Assembly: GCA_033763695.1 (NCBI GenBank)
Contig: JANRKB010000057.1
Span: forward strand, 1-64,000
Source: JANRKB01 sp033763695
GTDB taxonomy: Bacteria; Planctomycetota; Phycisphaerae; Phycisphaerales; UBA1924
Length of the DNA stretch: 64,000 bases
Direction: 5' to 3'
Positions within the stretch are counted from its first letter, which is position 1, and each line of letters starts with the position of its first letter. Position numbers and translations under genes: made by a program. Of this stretch, positions 43,677 to 51,706 are shown piece by piece. The notes beneath the pieces are model-generated. The model did no database searches. It had not been told where the DNA came from and was given only the letters and a program-made list of their open reading frames with translations.

Positions 43677-45626
43677 CTACCGGCTTTGTGAAGATTGATT
43701 CGCCTTGCGCAGCACCTGGTTGATCATGTGCAGCAGCGTCTCGGTCATGCACGGCTTGGCGACAAACGGCACGCGCTCGGGGTCGACGCCGTGGTGTTCG
43801 ATCGTTTCTTCGGTATACCCGGACATGTAGATCACGGGCATCGGCCGCTGCGCGGTCAGTTGCTGCGCCAGTTGCACGCCGCTCATCTCCGGCATGACCA
43901 CATCGGTGAGCAACAGGTGAATCGGCTTCTCGTACGCCGCCGCGATGCGCAGCGCATCGGGGCCCGACTCCGCCGTCAACACATTGTACCCGGCGGTGCG
44001 GAGTTCGTCGGCGATGAGTTCTCGCACCAGCGCACTGTCCTCGGCGAGCAGCACCGTCTCGCTGCCGCCGGGCGCGGGCTTGGGCGCTGGCGGCGCGGCG
44101 TGCTTGCTCGCCTCCGAGTTCACACGCTGCAGATAGACGCGAATCGCCGTGCCGCGCCCCACTTCGCTGTACACGCCGATGTGCCCGCCGCACTGCTTGA
44201 CGATGCCGTGACAGGTTGCAAGCCCGAGTCCGGTTCCCTTGCCGACAGGCTTGGTGGTGAAGAACGGCTCGAAGATCCGTGCCTGCACTTCCGGCGACAT
44301 GCCGGTGCCAGTATCCGTCACCGCCAGCACGACGTGCTCGCCCGGCACCGCCTCGATCCGCGAGCGGCAGTACGCTTCATCGAGCACTTCGTTGTACGTT
44401 TCGATCGTGAGCGTTCCGCCGTGCGGCATCGCGTCGCGCGCGTTGATCGCCAGATTCACCAACACCTGCTCGAGTTGCGCCGGGTCGGCGCGGACATTGC
44501 CCGTGTCTTCCTTGAACGCAGTCCGCAGCGTGATGTCTTCGCCAATCAACCGCTGCAACATTGGCGTCAAGCCCGCGGCCACTTCACGCACACTCAGCAC
44601 CCGCGGCGCGACCACCTGCTTGCGCGCAAACGTCAGCAACTGGCGTGTCAGGTCGGCGGCTTTCTGTGCCGCCTGATTCGCCTGCGTCAGCGAGGGCGTC
44701 ACGGGGTGGTCAGGCCCCAGTCGACGCGTGGCGAGGGCGAGGTAGTTGAAGATGGCCATGAGGAGGTTGTTGAAGTCGTGGGCCACGCCGCCCGCGAGCC
44801 GCCCGACGCCTTCCATCTTCTGGGCCTGGAGCAACTGCGATTCAAGCCGCTTGCGTTCCGACACATCGCGCAGGATCACGGTAAAGAACTGCTGCCCGCC
44901 GACGGTGACGTGCGAGATCGACGCCTCCATCGGGAACTCGGTGCCGTCGCCGCGCACGCCCGTCAGCGTGCCGAGGTTTCCCATCGTGCGATTCGAGACG
45001 CCGGTGCGCCCGAACGACGCCACCATCTTGGAGTGCCCGTCGCGCACCCGCGTCGGCAGGAATCGGTCGAGCGTGCCACCCAGAGCCTGCTCGGAGCTGA
45101 CGCCGAAGATCCGCTCCGCGGCGGCGTTGAACATGATGACGCGGCCGTTCTGATCGATCGTGATGATGCCGTCCATCGCCGATTCGACGATGCGCTGCAA
45201 GCGCCGCTCGTTCTCAAGGCCCGCGAGAGCCGCGGGATGATCGGTGATGTCGACCACCATGAGGAGTGTTGCGTTGGCGTGGCGTGAGGCAAACAGCCGC
45301 ACCCATGCTCCGGTGCGATCGTTGACGCAAATGTCGCACGAGAAATCGGTGCGATGCCCGGACAGCACCTCGCCGAGTCCTTGAGCCGCGGCGGCTCCAC
45401 CGGTGAAGTTCCGCAGAGCATCGAGGACATTGCGTCCGGCGGGCGCGAGTGGCAGGTGTGCGCCTTGGCGGGCGGCCCACGCCGCGTTCGTGTACTCAAT
45501 CCGGCCCTGCGCATCGAGCAGCGCACACGGCGTGGGTAAGGAAACCACGAATCCATCACCGAAGCCATCGCGTCCTGCGATGTCGCCGGCCCCAGTCGAA
45601 CGCTCGTTGTCAGCACGCTCAGCCAT
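43677..45626 (-). CDS. Hybrid sensor histidine kinase (PAS-PAS-HisKA-HATPase-REC)
   Basis: A 649-residue cytoplasmic kinase. Two PAS-like domains (about 20-130, and RIVESAMDGIITIDQNGRVI to the PAC at RDVSERKRLESQLLQ) precede the H-box GRLAGGVAHDFNNLL, the HATPase domain with NLAINARDAMP (N), DTGTGMSPE (G1) and GKGTGLGL (G2), and a C-terminal receiver with LLLTDVVMPEMSG as phosphorylation site. No membrane helix, so the signal is internal. ATG 45626 is chosen: GGGAG lies 5 nt upstream. It is divergent from the lipoprotein gene and has no obvious cognate output protein beside it. Confidence 0.9.
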   Translation of the reverse strand: MAERADNERSTGAGDIAGRDGFGDGFVVSLPTPCALLDAQGRIEYTNAAWAARQGAHLPLAPAGRNVLDALRNFTGGAAAAQGLGEVLSGHRTDFSCDICVNDRTGAWVRLFASRHANATLLMVVDITDHPAALAGLENERRLQRIVESAMDGIITIDQNGRVIMFNAAAERIFGVSSEQALGGTLDRFLPTRVRDGHSKMVASFGRTGVSNRTMGNLGTLTGVRGDGTEFPMEASISHVTVGGQQFFTVILRDVSERKRLESQLLQAQKMEGVGRLAGGVAHDFNNLLMAIFNYLALATRRLGPDHPVTPSLTQANQAAQKAADLTRQLLTFARKQVVAPRVLSVREVAAGLTPMLQRLIGEDITLRTAFKEDTGNVRADPAQLEQVLVNLAINARDAMPHGGTLTIETYNEVLDEAYCRSRIEAVPGEHVVLAVTDTGTGMSPEVQARIFEPFFTTKPVGKGTGLGLATCHGIVKQCGGHIGVYSEVGRGTAIRVYLQRVNSEASKHAAPPAPKPAPGGSETVLLAEDSALVRELIADELRTAGYNVLTAESGPDALRIAAAYEKPIHLLLTDVVMPEMSGVQLAQQLTAQRPMPVIYMSGYTEETIEHHGVDPERVPFVAKPCMTETLLHMINQVLRKANQSSQSR

Positions 45627-45810
45627 CATGACTCCCACGAATCGCGGGCCACACGCCGCGTGCCTCTTGGCGCACGCCGGTTGTGAAGTGCCGCTGTCGG
45701 GTGTATTGTACGAAAAGCGACGCAAAATCGTCGCTTTGTGCTTGGTAAATCACGGTTTCTCGCGAACCCCAGATTCGGTGTTCCGACTCTTCTGACAAAA
45801 GGATCAACAC

Positions 45811-46446
45811 ATGAAATCCCAGACTCTGCTTCTCGCCGTCCTCGCCAGCGTCGTGGTTGCCGGCTGCGACAGCAAGGCTCCTCAGCCGCCACTCGCGTCG
45901 CCCAAGCCTGCGCCCACGGGTTCGACGCCCGCCTCGCCGCATTCGGGCACTCCGGCGGCCACTGCGTCGGCCCCCGCCGCCTCGGCAACTGACCCGGTCG
46001 TCAGCTTGCTTGGCGTCAATGTGAAGCTCCCCGACGGCTGGAAGCGCAATCCTCCCGCGAATCAGATGCGCCTGGCCGAGGCGGACGTCCCCGACGCCAG
46101 CGGCGATGCGTCAAAGACCTGCCTCGTCGTCTTCTCCACCGCGGGCGGCTCTGTCGAAGAGAACATCGCGCGCTGGGGCGGCCAGATGCGTGACGCCAGC
46201 GGACAGCCGGTTGCGCCGCAAAGCTCCACCAAGACCGTCGACGGCCTGAAGATCACCAGCGTCTCGATGAGCGGTTCGTTCTCGGGTATGGGCGGCGGCG
46301 CACCCAAGGACAACTGGGCGCTGCACGGCGCGATCATCGAGACGCCTCAAGGCCTGCTCTTCATCAAGATGACCGGCCCGGCCGCATCCATGCAAGCCGC
46401 GGCGAAGGCGTTTGATGCGATGCTCGACGGCGTCAAGAAGTCTTGA
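45811..46446 (+). CDS. Lipoprotein of unknown function
   Basis: A 211-residue protein with a lipoprotein signal (LLLAVLASVVVAGC, Cys19). A Pro/Ala/Ser-rich linker of about 40 residues follows, then a compact domain (VVSLLGVNVKLPDGWKRNPPAN, CLVVFSTAGGSVEENIARWGGQM, ALHGAIIETPQGLLFIKMTGPA) resembling small PsbP/DcrB-like secreted folds in layout. I cannot name a family with confidence. AAGGA lies 7 nt before ATG. It is convergent with the small membrane protein gene, overlapping by 14 bases. Confidence 0.65.
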   Translation: MKSQTLLLAVLASVVVAGCDSKAPQPPLASPKPAPTGSTPASPHSGTPAATASAPAASATDPVVSLLGVNVKLPDGWKRNPPANQMRLAEADVPDASGDASKTCLVVFSTAGGSVEENIARWGGQMRDASGQPVAPQSSTKTVDGLKITSVSMSGSFSGMGGGAPKDNWALHGAIIETPQGLLFIKMTGPAASMQAAAKAFDAMLDGVKKS

Positions 46447-46744
46447 TGCGATCGGCGCCCGACGAGGCAGGAGTCTGAGCCGCACCGCGTTCACGACTCT
46501 GGTCTGAGATCGAGCCCTTGATCGGCTTGAGCTCTCTGGCGGATGCATCAAGCTTCGACGAGCCCAGCCCGGACATTTCGATGTTCGACGAACCAAGCCC
46601 CGCCATCGGCGGGGCTTCTTCGTCATCCGACTCAGGCTGCCGCGTCCCCGGACCAACACGCAGCAGCCCAAGCCGGATCGCATACCCCACGAAAACCGCG
46701 GCCCCCAGCAGAAATCCGATGATCGTGACCTGCGTGTCGCTCAT
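46433..46744 (-). CDS. Small membrane protein, CcmD-like by position
   Basis: A 103-residue protein with one N-terminal membrane helix (VTIIGFLLGAAVFVGYAIRLGLL) and a polar cytoplasmic tail containing a near repeat, MAGLGSSN and MSGLGSSK. Its ATG overlaps the stop of the CcmC-like gene, the position where CcmD, a tiny helper of heme export, is found in System I clusters. The assignment rests on position and topology only; the tail is longer than usual for CcmD. Confidence 0.5.
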   Translation of the reverse strand: MSDTQVTIIGFLLGAAVFVGYAIRLGLLRVGPGTRQPESDDEEAPPMAGLGSSNIEMSGLGSSKLDASARELKPIKGSISDQSRERGAAQTPASSGADRIKTS

Positions 46745-47430
46745 GACAACGCTCCTGCCGAGGGGCTCGGCGGCAGAGGATGCTGATCGCGCCAGCGCCC
46801 GAGTGCGCCGCGATCAATCCGGAAACGTGCGTCGATCAACCCACCCGAAACGAGCGTGATCGCGAGGAACCACATCCACAGCGCGGGCTGCATCGCCGGG
46901 GTGATTCCGAGCCCGCGTGAGTGAACGTCTGGCAACATCTTCGCTGCCAGATACACGAGTGGCACATCGATGAACGCGACCATGCCGTAGATCGCGGTGA
47001 TGACGCCGCGCGTCGCGGGTGAGGAGATCCGTCCGTGCACAATCAAGTAGCCGCAGTAGAGCAGCCAGAGCGCGAGGCTGAACGTGAGCCGCGGGCTCCA
47101 AGTCCACCAGACGCCCCACGCCGTCTTGGCCCACAGCACGCCGGTCACGAGCAGCACGGTTGCGTTGAGCACGGTCACGATCGCCGCGGCATGTCCGAGA
47201 TCTTCCCAAGGCTGCCGCCGCCCGCCGATGCCGCCGATGCTCGCGACAAACACAACCATCGCGCCCAGGAAGGCGTTCGCCGCGACGGGCAGGTGGAGGT
47301 ACAGCAACTTTTGGATCGGACCCATCGTGGCATCGACCGGCGCGTCGATCGCGAGCACAACGGCGAGCAACAGCACGACGGCCGTCAGGCTCCAGTAACC
47401 GACCACGGCCCAGGGATGTGCGCGTTGCAT
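46741..47430 (-). CDS. ccmC: CcmC-like heme handling protein
   Basis: A 229-residue protein with six membrane helices and the tryptophan-rich loop AWGVWWTWSPRLTFSLALWL. The loop corresponds to the WWD motif (WGxWWxWDxRLT) that presents heme at the outer face of the inner membrane; the Asp is replaced by Ser here. His residues in YLHLPVAANAF and VHGRISS are candidate axial ligands (family His60/His184). Start ATG 47430 has AAGGA 5 nt upstream; the frame is open to 47529. Other System I genes (ccmE, F, H) are not in the window, while a System II pair lies at 60018-63435. Confidence 0.82.
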   Translation of the reverse strand: MQRAHPWAVVGYWSLTAVVLLLAVVLAIDAPVDATMGPIQKLLYLHLPVAANAFLGAMVVFVASIGGIGGRRQPWEDLGHAAAIVTVLNATVLLVTGVLWAKTAWGVWWTWSPRLTFSLALWLLYCGYLIVHGRISSPATRGVITAIYGMVAFIDVPLVYLAAKMLPDVHSRGLGITPAMQPALWMWFLAITLVSGGLIDARFRIDRGALGRWRDQHPLPPSPSAGALS

Positions 47431-47637
47431 GGCGGTCCTTCGGCGCGACCCCGCGTCAGTGCGCATCGCGTCGAGCGAGTTCGTTGCAAGCCGGATGCCA
47501 GCCGACGGCGAGGCAGCGCGGCTGCTCAATCGCAGCGCGACAACCCGCGTTCGGCGGCGTCAAAGCCCGCTTCGCATGCGTTTCAGTTTTGAGAATCGCC
47601 CGGCACAGCCCCACTCAAGCGTGAGAAAAGGCTGTGA

Positions 47638-48492
47638 TTACTGGGTGTGGCACGTCAGGCACAAGCGGCTGCCGCGATTGCTCATCACCAGTTGGCTCTG
47701 CTCGCGCGAGTACGCGCTGTGGCAGCTACCGCAGCCGACGGCACCATCAAACAGTCTCACGCGCCGGTCCAGACTTCTCGGATTTGCGAGCGTGAAATCA
47801 CTGCCATTCACGCGTTTGCCGGCCGTCATCGCGACGCCGAGCGGATGGTCGTCCGCATGATCCGCGTGGCGTGCCCGAGAGCCCGTCGGCCCCGACTCGC
47901 GGGCGAGCGAGCCGTCGTGGCACGACATGCAGGCCTGACTCTCAGAATCGAGAGTGCCGTTCCCGCGCGAAGCAGCGAACGGCATCGTCGGACCCAGGTG
48001 AGCACGGCCAATCGCCAGGGCATGGGCGTTCTTCGCGTCTGTCGCGCTCGGTGTGTGGCAGGCAACGCACAACGCCGCCGACGACGATGCACGCAGAGCG
48101 ACCTTGGCAGAGGACCGGTCGTGGTGCGGCGTCGCCTCGTGGCACGTCAGGCAACTGATCATGCCGTTCTCGAGCGGGAGGTTCGCCGGAGTGCCCGCCC
48201 CCGCTGGGATGTTCACCGGGTGGGACATGGACTTCTCGAAGTGGTGACACGAGGCGCAGGTCTGAGAAGTCGTGGCGGCGCGCTCGGCGTCGCCGGACGA
48301 CTCGGAGAGTGAGCAGGCGCGCACGACGCCCGACGTCGGCGTCGGGGCGGCACGGGCCGCGAGAAGCACACCCGACACGCCCAGAATCGCACACACACCC
48401 CAAAGAAGGGATGCCGCCACGCCAAAGCGCGAAACTGCCCGGCGGTTGGGGGCGGACACGATGACAGACTCGGAGCTCCCTCGCTTCTCCAT
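47638..48492 (-). CDS. Hexaheme cytochrome c, membrane-anchored
   Basis: A 284-residue protein. One hydrophobic helix (FGVAASLLWGVCAILGVSGVLLA) is followed by six CXXCH motifs: CASCHHFEK, CLTCH, CVACH, CMSCHDG, CGSCH and a terminal CLTCH two residues before the stop. The pattern of ACMSCHDGSLA with a later DDHPLGV is shared with the tetraheme protein encoded divergently and with the 12-motif protein at 54883. ATG 48492 has GGGAG 5 nt upstream. The frame remains open to 48843, but the upstream stretch is not protein-like. Likely in one transcript with the CcmC-like gene. Confidence 0.85.
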   Translation of the reverse strand: MEKRGSSESVIVSAPNRRAVSRFGVAASLLWGVCAILGVSGVLLAARAAPTPTSGVVRACSLSESSGDAERAATTSQTCASCHHFEKSMSHPVNIPAGAGTPANLPLENGMISCLTCHEATPHHDRSSAKVALRASSSAALCVACHTPSATDAKNAHALAIGRAHLGPTMPFAASRGNGTLDSESQACMSCHDGSLARESGPTGSRARHADHADDHPLGVAMTAGKRVNGSDFTLANPRSLDRRVRLFDGAVGCGSCHSAYSREQSQLVMSNRGSRLCLTCHTQ

Positions 48493-48539
48493 GGCTTCTC
48501 CCGAAGTGGGAGGAGAATCGGGCAGCCATGGATAACCCC

Positions 48540-48570
48540 TTGCCAAAGTTCTCTCAAAGTTTGCCAAAGT
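48540..48570. repeat. Direct repeat TTGCCAAAGT in the hexaheme/tetraheme intergenic region
   Basis: Two exact 10-base copies at 48540-48549 and 48561-48570, 21 bases apart (two helical turns), lie between the divergent cytochrome genes, 48 bases before the hexaheme start. On the minus strand they read ACTTTGGCAA. They may be operator half-sites. Confidence 0.4.
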
Positions 48571-48671
48571 CCCTACCAGACCCGGCACATGTCCTCCCAC
48601 CAGCGGGAAGCGTACATCTTGCCAGACCGCGTTGGGACGCTGGAAACGCGGTTCTTGTCTATTTCGGACTC

Positions 48672-48687
48672 TGGCATGCGGATTGCC
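48672..48687 (+). promoter_or_regulatory. Sigma-54 promoter of the tetraheme cytochrome gene
   Basis: TGGCATGCGGATTGCC has GG at 48673-48674 and GC at 48685-48686, exactly the 12-base spacing of -24/-12 promoters, with TTGC intact and one change in the -24 box. It lies 97 bases before ATG 48770. Confidence 0.75.
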
Positions 48688-48769
48688 ATAAGAGGGGCAA
48701 CAACGCATACGGCTGGAAGACACGTGGGTGGACCAGTGCCCCCGGCCGGAACAAGAGAAGGACTGGTAT

Positions 48770-49393
48770 ATGAAGCTTTCGACCCTCCTCGGCACCGCGG
48801 CCCTCGTCTGTCTGACCGGCAGCGCCTTCGGCCAGATCACCAACTCGGCTCACGACTTCAGCAGCTATGCGTGGTCGGGCGGCGAAATCTGCAAGCCCTG
48901 CCATACCACCCACTTTGCGAACGTGGCCGCCGGCCGCCTGTGGAACCACACGCTCTCCACCGCGACCTACACCCTGTTCGAAGGCGAGACCGGCACGTCG
49001 GCCGACCTCGATCGTGAAAGCCGCCTGTGCATGTCGTGCCACGACGGCACCGTCGCCCTCGACAGCTTCGGCGGCAAGACCGGGACGAACTTCATCCCCG
49101 GCGGCGCAAAGGTCGGCACCGACCTGACCGACGATCACCCGATCGGCAAGGACGCTGTGTACCCCACCACGACCAGCACTCGCTTCAATCCGCAGGACAC
49201 CAATCACCAGATCGCCGTCTCCGGCACCACCACCAAGCTGCGTCTGAAGAGCTGGACCGATGCGGGCGGCGTTGAGCAGTACGTCGTCGGCTGCCGCACG
49301 TGCCACAACGTGCACAACGCTGGCAACTTCGACCACATGCTCTATGTCAGCAATGCATCGAGCAAGCTCTGCCTGGCCTGCCACATCAAGTAA
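48770..49393 (+). CDS. Tetraheme cytochrome c, secreted
   Basis: A 207-residue protein with a cleavable signal peptide (LLGTAALVCLTGSAFGQI) and four CXXCH motifs (CKPCHTTH, CMSCHDGT, CRTCHNVH, and CLACH near the end). ITNSAHDFSSYAWSGGEICKPCH and the LGTDLTDDHPIG-like block also occur in the 12-motif protein, showing common descent. AAGGA lies 7 nt before the ATG. It is monocistronic, with its own sigma-54 promoter and strong terminator, which suits an abundant small electron carrier. Redox partner unknown. Confidence 0.88.
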   Translation: MKLSTLLGTAALVCLTGSAFGQITNSAHDFSSYAWSGGEICKPCHTTHFANVAAGRLWNHTLSTATYTLFEGETGTSADLDRESRLCMSCHDGTVALDSFGGKTGTNFIPGGAKVGTDLTDDHPIGKDAVYPTTTSTRFNPQDTNHQIAVSGTTTKLRLKSWTDAGGVEQYVVGCRTCHNVHNAGNFDHMLYVSNASSKLCLACHIK

Positions 49394-49464
49394 GGTTCGG
49401 CACAGTCTCTCACCGGGGCCCTCAGTCTCGCTCTCTCACTGAGTGGCACCTTCGGATTGACCAG

Positions 49465-49498
49465 CCCCGGACGCCCTCACCGGCGTCCGGGGTTTTTG
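49465..49498 (+). terminator. Intrinsic terminator of the tetraheme gene
   Basis: An 11-bp perfect GC-rich stem (CCCCGGACGCC/GGCGTCCGGGG) with a 6-base loop at 49465-49492, followed by TTTTTG. Confidence 0.95.
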
Positions 49499-49583
49499 TT
49501 GCGTTCAGAGAAGTCGCGTGAACCGGTCACAGAGTCTCCGCTACACGCTACTCCCGGGCACGCCCCGCGCAGCTTCTCAAAGT

Positions 49584-49600
49584 TGGCACCGAGTTTGCAC
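49584..49600 (+). promoter_or_regulatory. Sigma-54 promoter of the NHL-porin-cytochrome operon
   Basis: TGGCACCGAGTTTGCAC has GG at 49585-49586 and GC at 49597-49598 with intact TGGCAC and TTGCA. It lies just downstream of the tetraheme terminator and 48 bases before ATG 49633. Confidence 0.85.
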
Positions 49601-49632
49601 CCATTCTCAGAACTGATTCTTCTGGAGGCCCC

Positions 49633-50943
49633 ATGCAGACCAACCGTGCGATTCGTCAGACCATCGCCGCAGGACTCTCGATGCTCGTCGCTGTTGCCGC
49701 ACTGAGCGGCTGCGCGTCCGGCACAAGCACCGTGACGAAGACGACGACCAGTCAGAAGTATTCGTTCTGGCCGCTCGCGCCGGATGAGCCGCGGATCCAG
49801 TTCCTGGGCGCGTTCAACTCAAGCGAAGACGTCGCGCCGGTGAAGACCAGCGCCCTCGAAAGCGTGGTCTTCGGCAAGGACTCGGTCACCACCGCGTACG
49901 TCAACAAGCCCTACGGCGTGGCATGCCGCGACGGCAAGATCTATGTCTGCGACATCCGCGCCAAGGCCGTGGTCGTGCTTGACCTCGCCTCGAAGCAGAC
50001 CCGCATCATGGGCACATCGGGCATGAATCGCCTGGAGCGACCCATCGCGGTCACGGTGGGCGATGACGGCGCGATCTATGTGGCGGACAGTCTGCACGCC
50101 GCGGTGCTCGTCTATGACAAGAACGAGCGGTTCAATCGCTCGATGCCCATTGAAGGCATGAAGCCCGCAAGCATGGCGATCTTCGGCAAGCGGCTCTACG
50201 TCGCGGACATGAAGCGCCAGCAGGTGATCGTGCTCGATTCCCAGACGGGAAAGCAGATCGGTGACATCGGCACGGTCGGCGACGAGGACGGACAGTTCCG
50301 CTTGCCGATCGGTGTCGCCGTCGACAAGTCGGGGTTCCTCTACGTAACCGACATGATGCGCTGCCGCGTGCAGAAGTTCACGCCTGAGGGCAAGTTCGTC
50401 GGCGGCTTCGGCGAACTGGGAGACAAGGCCGGCGGCTTCGCGCGGCCCAAGCACTTGGCGGTCGACTCCGACGGCATCATCTACGTCGTCGACGCGGCGT
50501 TCCAGAACGTGCAGATGTTCAACGACAAGTTCGAACTGCTCATGCACTTTGGCTCGATGGGCGACTTCCCCGGCTCCATGAATCTTCCCGTGGGCATCGC
50601 CGTCACCGACACGGGCTGGGAGCCGCTCTCGGATCGCGTGCACCCGGGCTTTGCCCCCAAGCGCTGCATTGTCGTTGCCAACCAGTTCGGCGACGGCAAG
50701 ATCTCGGTCTACACGCTCGGCGATCGTCGCTCAAACTACAGCTTCAGTGATCTCGCGGCGGCGTCGAATGCGGTCGGCACGGGCGTCGGCAAGCCCTCGG
50801 CTGAATCGCTGAAGTTCCAGAACATCGGCGGCGTGGAACCACCGCCCGAAGGCATGCCCACCGGCCCCGCGCAGGACCCTGCGGCCACGCCCAAGCCCGA
50901 AGCGAAGCCTGAGACCAAGCCGGCAACCACGCCCAAGCCCTGA
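49633..50943 (+). CDS. NHL beta-propeller lipoprotein (copy 1)
   Basis: A 436-residue protein with a lipoprotein signal (VAALSGC). Residues about 85-330 contain NHL-type blades: KPYGVACRDGKIYVCDIRAKAVVVLD, RPIAVTVGDDGAIYVADS, LPIGVAVDKSGFLYVTDMMRCRVQKF, RPKHLAVDSDGIIYVVDAAFQNVQMF, enough for a six-bladed propeller. The region between lipobox and propeller (FWPLAPDEPRIQFLGAF, then FGKD) is shared with the second NHL protein. The C-terminus is Pro/Lys/Ala-rich. Such propellers accompany multiheme cytochromes in several metal reducers. First gene after a sigma-54 promoter. GGAGG lies 4 nt before ATG. Confidence 0.82.
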   Translation: MQTNRAIRQTIAAGLSMLVAVAALSGCASGTSTVTKTTTSQKYSFWPLAPDEPRIQFLGAFNSSEDVAPVKTSALESVVFGKDSVTTAYVNKPYGVACRDGKIYVCDIRAKAVVVLDLASKQTRIMGTSGMNRLERPIAVTVGDDGAIYVADSLHAAVLVYDKNERFNRSMPIEGMKPASMAIFGKRLYVADMKRQQVIVLDSQTGKQIGDIGTVGDEDGQFRLPIGVAVDKSGFLYVTDMMRCRVQKFTPEGKFVGGFGELGDKAGGFARPKHLAVDSDGIIYVVDAAFQNVQMFNDKFELLMHFGSMGDFPGSMNLPVGIAVTDTGWEPLSDRVHPGFAPKRCIVVANQFGDGKISVYTLGDRRSNYSFSDLAAASNAVGTGVGKPSAESLKFQNIGGVEPPPEGMPTGPAQDPAATPKPEAKPETKPATTPKP

Positions 50944-50964
50944 GATCACGCTGGAGCTGAACTG

Positions 50965-51699
50965 ATGCTCAGGCCGACGCGAACCACCCACCCAACACGC
51001 CCGCTCTGGCGCAGCCGCGCCCGCGCGGGCGTGCTTTGGTGCGTGATCGCGGGCGCGTGCGTGTGGGCGGGCTGCACCGTGACCAAGACCAACTACAAGA
51101 CGCTGAGTTTCTTCTTTGACGGCGTGCCGGACCCGGAGGCGACGCTTCAGAAAGGTGCACCGGGCGACACGACGATCGCGGTCGCCGTTGTTCAGCACAA
51201 GCCGTTCCTTGAAGAGAAGTGCGAGGCGTGTCACAAGACGCAGTATCGCCCGTCGCGCAACGATCCGTCCGCGTGCTTGTCGTGTCACGACAAGGTGATG
51301 AACCAGCACGAATGGACGCACGGCGCGGTGGCGGGCGGAGCGTGCCTGTGGTGTCACTCGCCGCATGAATCAGCACGCAAGTGGCTGCTGCGTGCGCCTG
51401 ATCGCAAGCTGTGCATGCAGTGTCACTCCGCCGCGCTGCTGACGGGCGACACCGTTCCCGCGCATGCTGATCCCGCGTCGGGCTGTGTGGATTGCCATTA
51501 TGGGCACGGCGGGAAGACCGCCGTGATGCTCAAGCCGGGTGCCACCGCGACAACAAAGCCGCCGCCCGAAAGCGCCGAAACACAGCAGCCGATGCCCGCA
51601 ACGGCAACACCCGCGACGCCAGAACCTGCTGCGCCGGCGCGTGTCGAATCCGCTCCGACTCCTTCCCCCGCTTCTTCTGAGACTCCCGCTTCCAAGTAA
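50965..51699 (+). CDS. Pentaheme cytochrome c lipoprotein
   Basis: A 244-residue protein with a lipobox (VWAGC, Cys37) and five CXXCH motifs: CEACHKT, CLSCHDK, CLWCHSPH, CMQCHSA and CVDCHYGHGG. A long Pro/Ala/Thr-rich tail of about 60 residues follows. Lipid anchoring places it at a membrane face, probably the outer membrane, and the next gene encodes a beta-barrel, the arrangement seen in porin-cytochrome conduits. It lies 21 bases after the NHL gene in the same operon. Whether the hemes insert into the barrel cannot be seen from sequence. Confidence 0.85.
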   Translation: MLRPTRTTHPTRPLWRSRARAGVLWCVIAGACVWAGCTVTKTNYKTLSFFFDGVPDPEATLQKGAPGDTTIAVAVVQHKPFLEEKCEACHKTQYRPSRNDPSACLSCHDKVMNQHEWTHGAVAGGACLWCHSPHESARKWLLRAPDRKLCMQCHSAALLTGDTVPAHADPASGCVDCHYGHGGKTAVMLKPGATATTKPPPESAETQQPMPATATPATPEPAAPARVESAPTPSPASSETPASK

Positions 51700-51706
51700 C
51701 AGTCCC

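Noticed and set aside
48531..48547. Minus-strand sigma-54 promoter for the hexaheme gene
   Set aside because: The -24 part (TTGGCA) is good but the -12 part reads TTATC instead of TTGC; too weak to list as a promoter.
51539..51706. Longer N-terminus of the beta-barrel protein
   Set aside because: It overlaps the end of the pentaheme gene in another frame, is Arg/Pro-rich and would hide the signal peptide.
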